A stretch of DNA of 64,000 nucleotides, taken from NCBI RefSeq assembly GCF_045032955.1, contig NZ_JBJFZU010000004.1:186001-250000 (forward strand), written 5' to 3'. The position numbers and the translations under genes were made by a program. This document shows, piece by piece, positions 59,022 through 64,000 of this stretch; position 1 is the stretch's first letter, and every line of letters starts with the position of its first letter. The stretch comes from Ornithinicoccus sp045032955 (GTDB taxonomy: Bacteria > Actinomycetota > Actinomycetes > Actinomycetales > Dermatophilaceae). The notes under the pieces were generated by a model. It saw only the letters and a program-made list of their open reading frames with translations. It was not told the DNA's origin and did not search any database.

Positions 59022-59987
59022 TCACCGGCGGGCGCCGGTCGGGCCGGCGACCCGCAGCGCACCGGGCAGCACCTCGATCCGCGCCCCGAGGATATCCGGC
59101 ACCACGTCACCGTCCACCTGCACCGGCCCCGCCTCCTGCAGTCCCAGCTCCAGCACCCGGCCGTGGCGGTGGCGCAGCGCCGGGTGGTCGAGGTCGGGCC
59201 GTGACCGTCGCCCGAGCGGGACCCGGGCCCCGCTGCGCAGCACCCTCCCCCAGTCGGCCAGGTGCCGGGGTGCCACCAGCACCACGTGCAGCAACCCGTC
59301 GTCCATCCTGGCCCCCGGGACCACCTGCATCCTCAGCGGCAGGCGCGCGGTGTTCACCGCGAGCACGCTCCACACCTGCTCGGTCCGCTCCTGTCCCCCG
59401 TCGAGGCGGACCCTCACCGGTCGGGCGGCACTGGTCAGCCGCCGCACTCCCGGTGTGAGGTAGGCCAGCCAGCCGAGGCGCGCCTTGGCCGCCGGGTCGA
59501 GCTCCGCGAGCGTCCGGGCGTCGTGCCCGACCCCGACGAGGACGAGGAAGGACAGCGTCCTGGTCGCCCCGTCCGAGGACCGCAGCTGCACCTGCCCCAG
59601 GTCCACGGTCCGAGGGGGGCCGGTGACCGCCCGGCGGGCGGCACGACCCGGCGCGGCCAGGGGCACGCCCAGGCCGCGGGCGGCGAGGTTCGCGGTCCCG
59701 GCCGGGAACACCCCCAGCACCGGCGGCTCCCCCGCGCTCGTCGCCGGGGCGGCCCGGGCCAGCACCCCGGCGACCTCACGGACCGTGCCGTCTCCACCGG
59801 CGACGACCACCCGGTGGCAGCCGGCGGCGAGAGCCTCCTTTGCCTGACCGCGGCCCGGGTCCGCACGCGTGGTCCTCAGCACCCACGGCGGCTCCAGCCC
59901 GGCGCCGGCGCAGGCGCGCTCGACGTGCACCCGGGCCGCCCCGGCACCGCGGGCGGCCGGGTTGAGCACCAGCGCGACCCGCGGCAC
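59022..59987 (-). CDS. Diacylglycerol-kinase-family lipid kinase
   Basis: 321 residues from GTG 59987, 7 nt after the dxs stop. The kinase motif VVAGGDGTVREVAGVL is complete, followed by GVFPAGTANLAARGLGVPL. The C-terminal half has the beta-sandwich with DDGLLHVVLVAPRH and the DGDVVPDILGARIEVL loop. Members phosphorylate diacylglycerol, undecaprenol-like lipids or sphingoid bases in the inner leaflet. The dxs upstream supplies isoprenoid precursors, so polyprenol as substrate is possible but unproven. Confidence 0.86.
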   Translation of the reverse strand: MPRVALVLNPAARGAGAARVHVERACAGAGLEPPWVLRTTRADPGRGQAKEALAAGCHRVVVAGGDGTVREVAGVLARAAPATSAGEPPVLGVFPAGTANLAARGLGVPLAAPGRAARRAVTGPPRTVDLGQVQLRSSDGATRTLSFLVLVGVGHDARTLAELDPAAKARLGWLAYLTPGVRRLTSAARPVRVRLDGGQERTEQVWSVLAVNTARLPLRMQVVPGARMDDGLLHVVLVAPRHLADWGRVLRSGARVPLGRRSRPDLDHPALRHRHGRVLELGLQEAGPVQVDGDVVPDILGARIEVLPGALRVAGPTGARR

Positions 59988-59994
59988 GGGTCGC

Positions 59995-61923
59995 TCAGGC
60001 CAGCTGCGCGGACAGGGCGGTGGCGACCCGGTCGGGGGTGAGGCCGATCCGTTCCAGGACCTGGTCACGCGACCCGTGGTCGAGGAACTCGACGGGTATG
60101 CCGTACCCGTGCACCGGGGGTGTCGCGGTGGTGGAACCGTCGCCGTCCCGGTGGCCGGGCCCGGCCTCCTCGAGGGCACGGGTGAGGGCGCCGGCGATAC
60201 CGCCGACGATGTTGTCCTCGATCACCGCGACGTGCGCGGCGCCCCGGGCCAGCTCGACCAGCTCGGGGCTGACCGGGAGCACCCAGCGCGGGTCGACCAC
60301 CATCGTGCGGCGGCCCTCGGCGTGCATCTTGTCGGCGACCTCCAGGGCGGTCTGCACCATCGACCCGACCCCGACCACGAGCAGGTCCAGCCCGGCGTCG
60401 GCGTCGGCGTCGGCGTCGGCCGTCACGGACTGGGGGTCACGGAGCACGTCCAGCCCGCCGATCCGGCGCACCGCCTCGATCGGGGCACCGACGCTGCCCT
60501 TGGGGAAGCGCACCACGGAGGGCCCGTCGTCGATGTCCACGGCCTCCCGCAGCGCGATCGCGACCTGCTGGCCGTCGCGCGGCGCGGCCACCCGGATCCC
60601 CGGCACGATCCCGAGCAGGGTGAGGTCCCACATACCGTTGTGGCTGGCGCCGTCGCTGCCGGTGATCCCGGCCCGGTCCAGCACGAAGGTGACCCCCTGC
60701 CGGTGCAGCGCGCAGTCCATCAGCAGCTGGTCGAAGGCACGGTTGAGGAAGGTCGCGTACAGGCAGACCACCGGGTGCAGCCCGGCGAAGGACAGCCCGG
60801 AGGCCATCGCGACCGCGTGCTGCTCGGCGATCCCCACGTCGAAGACCCTGTCCGGGAAGCGCTCGGCGAAGGGCTGCAGCCCCACCGGGATGAGCATCGC
60901 GGCGGTCAGCGCGACGATGTCCTCACGCTCTCGTCCCAGGCGCACCAGCTCGTCGCTGAACTCGTCGGTCCAGGCGCGCCCGGAGAGCTCCAGCGGCAGC
61001 CCCGTCTCGGGGTTGATCTTGCCCACCGCGTGGAAGCGGTCGGCCTCGTCGGCGGTGGCGGGGTCGTAGCCGTGACCCTTCTCGGTGAGGGCGTGCACCA
61101 GCACCACCCCGCCGAAGTCGTGCGCCCGGCGCAGCGCGGTCTCCATCGCCTCGATGTCGTGCCCGTCGACCGGGCCCAGGTACTTCAGCCCCAGGTCCTC
61201 GAACAGCCCCTGCGGGCTGACGATGTCCTTGAGGCCCTTCTTCATGCCGTGCAGCGTCTCGTAGACCTGCCGGCCGACGACCGGGGTCCGGGTCAGCTGA
61301 CGCTTGCCCCAGGAGAGCACCGTCTCGTACTCCTGGGTCGCCCGCAGCGAGGCCAGGTAGTCGGCCATCCCGCCCCGGGTCGGCGCGTAGGAGCGTTCGT
61401 TGTCGTTGATGACGATGATGAGCGGCAGGTCCCGCTGGTCGGCGATGTTGTTCAGCGCCTCCCAGACCATGCCCCCGGTGAGCGCGCCGTCGCCGATCAC
61501 CGCGACGGTGTGCCGGTCGCCCTGGCCCCGCAGCTGGCGCCCGGTGGCGATGCCGATCGCCCAGGACAGGGAGGTGCTGGCGTGCGAGTTCTCCACGACG
61601 TCGTGGTCGGACTCGGCCCGGCTGGGGTAGCCCGAGAGGCCGCCCTGCTTGCGCAGCGTGGAGAAGTCGTGCCGGCCGGTGAGCAGCTTGTGCACGTAGG
61701 AGATGTGCCCGGTGTCGAAGAGCAGGGTGTCCCGCGGCGAGTCGAAGACCCGGTGCAGGGCGATGGTCAGCTCGACCACCCCGAGGTTGGGTCCCAGGTG
61801 CCCACCGGTCTGGGAGACCGAGGAGATGAGGTAGGCGCGGATCTCCGCGGCCAGGGCCTGTGCCTGGGTCGGGGTCAGGGCCTTGAGGTCCGCGGGACCG
61901 GTGATCGTCCGCATCAGGGGCAC
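59995..61923 (-). CDS. dxs: 1-deoxy-D-xylulose-5-phosphate synthase
   Basis: First enzyme of the MEP isoprenoid pathway, condensing pyruvate and glyceraldehyde-3-phosphate with thiamine diphosphate. 642 residues from GTG 61923 (AAGGATGAG upstream; ATG 61914 alternative). TPP-binding motif GDGALTGGMVWEALNN, HISYVHKLLTGR with the catalytic His, ENSHASTSLSWAIGIA, and DRAGITGSDGASHNG in the transketolase domain. An Asp-Ala dipeptide run encoded by hexamer repeats (60394-60420) lies in a surface loop near the C-terminal domain. TACACT (61970-61965, minus strand) is a candidate -10. Confidence 0.96.
   Translation of the reverse strand: MPLMRTITGPADLKALTPTQAQALAAEIRAYLISSVSQTGGHLGPNLGVVELTIALHRVFDSPRDTLLFDTGHISYVHKLLTGRHDFSTLRKQGGLSGYPSRAESDHDVVENSHASTSLSWAIGIATGRQLRGQGDRHTVAVIGDGALTGGMVWEALNNIADQRDLPLIIVINDNERSYAPTRGGMADYLASLRATQEYETVLSWGKRQLTRTPVVGRQVYETLHGMKKGLKDIVSPQGLFEDLGLKYLGPVDGHDIEAMETALRRAHDFGGVVLVHALTEKGHGYDPATADEADRFHAVGKINPETGLPLELSGRAWTDEFSDELVRLGREREDIVALTAAMLIPVGLQPFAERFPDRVFDVGIAEQHAVAMASGLSFAGLHPVVCLYATFLNRAFDQLLMDCALHRQGVTFVLDRAGITGSDGASHNGMWDLTLLGIVPGIRVAAPRDGQQVAIALREAVDIDDGPSVVRFPKGSVGAPIEAVRRIGGLDVLRDPQSVTADADADADAGLDLLVVGVGSMVQTALEVADKMHAEGRRTMVVDPRWVLPVSPELVELARGAAHVAVIEDNIVGGIAGALTRALEEAGPGHRDGDGSTTATPPVHGYGIPVEFLDHGSRDQVLERIGLTPDRVATALSAQLA
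60394..60420. repeat. GGCGTC hexamer repeat within dxs
   Basis: Four and a half copies of GGCGTC in tandem. Read on the coding strand they give alternating Asp and Ala (DADADADA). Six-base units can expand or contract without shifting the frame. Confidence 0.85.
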
Positions 61924-62004
61924 GGGCTCATCCTTGCTGGTCTCGACGGCGGGACAACCCCTCCAGTGTACGGCTCCGTACCTGGGGATCTGCTGCGCGC
62001 GTGC

Positions 62005-62367
62005 TCAGTGCATGGGCGCGCGCAGCCGCAGCGCCTCCAGCAGCAGCCCGGCCGCCCGGTGGTTGGCCCGCAGCCGCAGCCCCTCCCGGGCCAGCGACTC
62101 CAGCACGTCGCCCAGGCTGCCCGGCGGCAGACTCGGCCCCAGCTGTGGGCGGACGTCCCGCCAGGCGCCCCGCATCGCCTCGAGCTGGGCCTCCAGGTGC
62201 CGGGTCGCCATCCAGGCGAGCGCCGGCGGGTGACGCCGCCACGCGGCATACGCCCGGTAGTCGGCGGGGCACTGGTCGAGCAGCCAGGAGACCGCGGCCT
62301 GCTCCCACCCGGTGACCCCGGCCGGGGGCACCCGGTCCGGCCATCCCGGCGGTCCACCACTGCTCAT
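62005..62367 (-). CDS. Small hypothetical protein, unknown family
   Basis: 120 residues from ATG 62367. TACACT (62380-62375) stands seven bases before the ATG, suggesting a leaderless mRNA. The sequence is helical and Leu/Ala/Arg-rich, with QAAVSWLLDQCPADYRAYAA, WMATRHLEAQLEAMRGAW and LRANHRAAGLLLEALRLR as amphipathic helices; there is no catalytic motif, signal or membrane segment. I do not recognise the family. Codon bias and the promoter make it a likely real gene. Confidence 0.65.
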   Translation of the reverse strand: MSSGGPPGWPDRVPPAGVTGWEQAAVSWLLDQCPADYRAYAAWRRHPPALAWMATRHLEAQLEAMRGAWRDVRPQLGPSLPPGSLGDVLESLAREGLRLRANHRAAGLLLEALRLRAPMH

Positions 62368-62467
62368 GCGAACAAGTGTACGACTCCTGGGGTGGCCGGC
62401 ACACCCCCCGTCGGGCGTCCCCGACCGAGGCCTTCCGCTACCGCCGGTCGTAGGGCAGCATGGGCGG

Positions 62468-63358
62468 ATGGCCACGGACACGGGCTCGCCCCGCACGAAG
62501 GCCGGGCGCAAGGGCAAGGTCCCCCGCCTGGACAAGGACATCTACGAGGCCGAGCTGCTGCGCCTGCAGGAGCAGCTGGTGGAGATGCAGACCTGGATCA
62601 AGGAGACCGACCACCGCCTGGTGGTGATCTTCGAGGGCCGCGACGCCGCCGGCAAGGGCGGCGCCATCAAGCGGGTCACCGAGTACCTCTCCCCCCGGCA
62701 GGCGCAGATCGTGGCCCTGCCGACCCCCACCGAGCGGCAGAAGACCCAGTGGTACTTCCAGCGCTACGTCGAGCACCTGCCGGCGGCCGGGGAGATCCGG
62801 CTCTTCGACCGGTCCTGGTACAACCGCGGTGGGGTCGAGCGGGTAATGGGCTACTGCACCCCCGAGCAGCACCGGCGGTTCCTGCAGCAGTGCCCGGTCT
62901 TCGAGCGGATGCTGATGGACGACGGAATCATCCTGCGCAAGTACTGGTTCTCGGTGTCCGACGACGAGCAGCAGCGCCGTTTCGCCTCTCGCCTGGAGGA
63001 CCCGATGCGCCGGTGGAAGCTCTCCCCCACCGACCTGGAGTCCCTCACCCGCTGGGAGGACTACAGCCGGGCCAAGGACGAGATGTTCGTGCACACCGAC
63101 ATCCCCGAGGCGCGGTGGAACGTGGTCGCCTCCGACGACAAGCGCTCCGCCCGGGTCAACATGATCGCCCACCTGCTGGCGTCCATCCCCTACGAGAAGG
63201 TCGAGCTGCCGACGCTCTCGATGCCGGACCGCCCGGGCTCGACCGGCTACCAGCGCACCGACCGCGACCTGCAGCTGCCGGTGCCCGACCACGCCGCCGA
63301 GGTCGCCGCCACCGCGGGGAAGCCGGTCCGGCGGCGCACCCGGGAGGACATGAGCTGA
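62468..63358 (+). CDS. ppk2: Polyphosphate kinase 2 family protein
   Basis: 296 residues. Walker A FEGRDAAGKGGAIKRV, Walker B RLFDRSWYNRGGVERVMGYC, and the lid EFPVFERM-like stretch QCPVFERMLMDDG identify single-domain PPK2, which uses polyphosphate to phosphorylate nucleoside diphosphates (or AMP in class II). The basic N-terminus RTKAGRKGKVPRL is usual. Class I (GDP/ADP) is most likely from length, but substrate preference is not set by visible residues. Convergent with the hemerythrin gene (9-bp gap). Confidence 0.94.
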   Translation: MATDTGSPRTKAGRKGKVPRLDKDIYEAELLRLQEQLVEMQTWIKETDHRLVVIFEGRDAAGKGGAIKRVTEYLSPRQAQIVALPTPTERQKTQWYFQRYVEHLPAAGEIRLFDRSWYNRGGVERVMGYCTPEQHRRFLQQCPVFERMLMDDGIILRKYWFSVSDDEQQRRFASRLEDPMRRWKLSPTDLESLTRWEDYSRAKDEMFVHTDIPEARWNVVASDDKRSARVNMIAHLLASIPYEKVELPTLSMPDRPGSTGYQRTDRDLQLPVPDHAAEVAATAGKPVRRRTREDMS

Positions 63359-63367
63359 CCAGCCGGC

Positions 63368-64000
63368 TCAGCCGAAACCGTGCCGGGCCAGCGGCCCGGT
63401 CAGCTCCCGCTCCTCGTAGGACAGGTGCGAGAGCAGGGTGTCGGTGAGCAGGTCGACGCTGTGCGCGAGCTCGTCCAGGGCCTCGCTGCCCGCCTGCCCG
63501 TAGCCGTCCTCGTCGACCAGGGCCACCAGGGCCCGGTCCAGCCGCTCCAGCACGTCCGCGATGACCTCGTGCTCCTCGTGCAGGCGGTCCAGCACCGGTT
63601 GCAGGGTGGGCTCGCGCCGCCCGAGGAACGGGAAGACCGAGCGGTCCTCCAGCGTGTGGTGGCCGGTGACGATCCGGCAGTACGACTCGCAGTAGGCACC
63701 GAGGGTCCAGTTGTTCTGCCGCATCGTCATGGTGTTGATGACCGAGCGTGCCTGGCCCACGTGCAGATGCCCCGAGCGCACCTGGTCGACCACGTCCCGG
63801 ACGGAGGCGAGCTCGGTGCGCAGGTGGTCGTGGATGTCGATCAGGTGCTGCGGGGCGGCGAGCTGCTGCGCGGGGTATGCCGTGGGCCCGCCCTGCGGCG
63901 CCGGCCCGGTCGGGCGGGCCGCCTCGTCCCAGGCCAGCTCCCCGGTCAGCCGGGTCCCGTCGTCCGGGGTCGGGGTGATGCCCGCAGGGGCGGTGTCGAC
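63368..64000 (-). CDS. Hemerythrin-domain protein (5' end outside window)
   Basis: The frame is open to the end of the window, so the start lies beyond base 64000. Visible part, about 210 residues: a flexible N-terminus, then HLIDIHDHLRTELASVRDVV, LEDRSVFPFLGR, LHEEHEVIADVLERL and LLSHLSYEERELTGPL, the HHE cation-binding helices with conserved His and Glu ligands. Likely binds a di-iron site for O2 or NO sensing or storage. A GTG at 63793 begins inside the domain and is not the start. Confidence 0.85.
   Translation of the reverse strand, partial: VDTAPAGITPTPDDGTRLTGELAWDEAARPTGPAPQGGPTAYPAQQLAAPQHLIDIHDHLRTELASVRDVVDQVRSGHLHVGQARSVINTMTMRQNNWTLGAYCESYCRIVTGHHTLEDRSVFPFLGRREPTLQPVLDRLHEEHEVIADVLERLDRALVALVDEDGYGQAGSEALDELAHSVDLLTDTLLSHLSYEERELTGPLARHGFG

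Noticed and set aside
59869..63447. 1192-codon plus-strand open frame
   Set aside because: Shadow antisense to the lipid kinase and dxs, then out of frame across ppk2.
1..64000. tRNA or rRNA genes
   Set aside because: No cloverleaf or conserved arm sequences seen in any spacer; spacers are mostly under 150 bp.
1..64000. Insertion sequences, phage genes or integration sites
   Set aside because: No transposase, integrase or terminal inverted repeats; glycan genes show no flanking direct repeats.

Overview
The window is very GC-rich, densely coded DNA from an actinobacterium. GTG starts, 1 to 17 nt overlaps between consecutive genes and a typical actinobacterial gene set (HemQ-type heme synthesis, DUF3000 next to RNase D, glutamine-dependent NadE, PPK2, an IdeR/DtxR-type iron box) all point that way. 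Gene content best fits Micrococcales, perhaps near Intrasporangiaceae or Ornithinimicrobiaceae; this placement is inference. I found no tRNA, rRNA, phage, insertion sequence or CRISPR array.

Layout. 1-9.3 kb: end of manA, a stand-alone LigD polymerase domain, msrB, an HNH protein, then heme genes (hemQ, hemG, hemE) with rnd and DUF3000. 9.4-13.5 kb: an XRE-HTH/MurA fusion enzyme, a spermidine-synthase-like protein, a HAD phosphatase and a glycerophosphodiesterase. 13.5-17.8 kb: sulfate assimilation operon cysI-cysH-cysJ. 18-24.9 kb: nadE carrying an in-frame repeat insertion, then a cobalamin riboswitch driving nrdA-nrdB, where NrdB has chlamydial-type (class Ic) active-site residues. 25-46 kb: a surface-glycan region with a nucleotide-sugar dehydrogenase, 2-epimerase, C3-oxidase, aminotransferase and acetyltransferase (together a plausible UDP-2,3-diamino-uronic acid pathway), five glycosyltransferase genes, a PglK-like ABC flippase and membrane proteins. 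46-52 kb: inositol phosphatase family protein, Usp, a TctCBA carboxylate transporter and an NhaC antiporter. 52-57.8 kb: RIO kinase and an iron-box-controlled siderophore ABC transporter. 57.8-64 kb: App1-like phosphatase, lipid kinase, dxs, a small unknown, PPK2 and a hemerythrin protein cut by the window end.

Two things are not explained by the genes. First, a family of short tandem repeats, with periods of exactly 22 or 32 bp and a shared core CGACCGGGCG, occurs at seven loci. Four arrays lie just upstream of a start codon in one fixed orientation, one lies between convergent genes, and two are inside reading frames (nadE and a glycosyltransferase). Second, the octamer GGTATGCC/GGCATACC occurs 39 times by my hand count, in genes and spacers alike, far above what base composition predicts.

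All calls come from reading the sequence by eye. No database or structure search was run.
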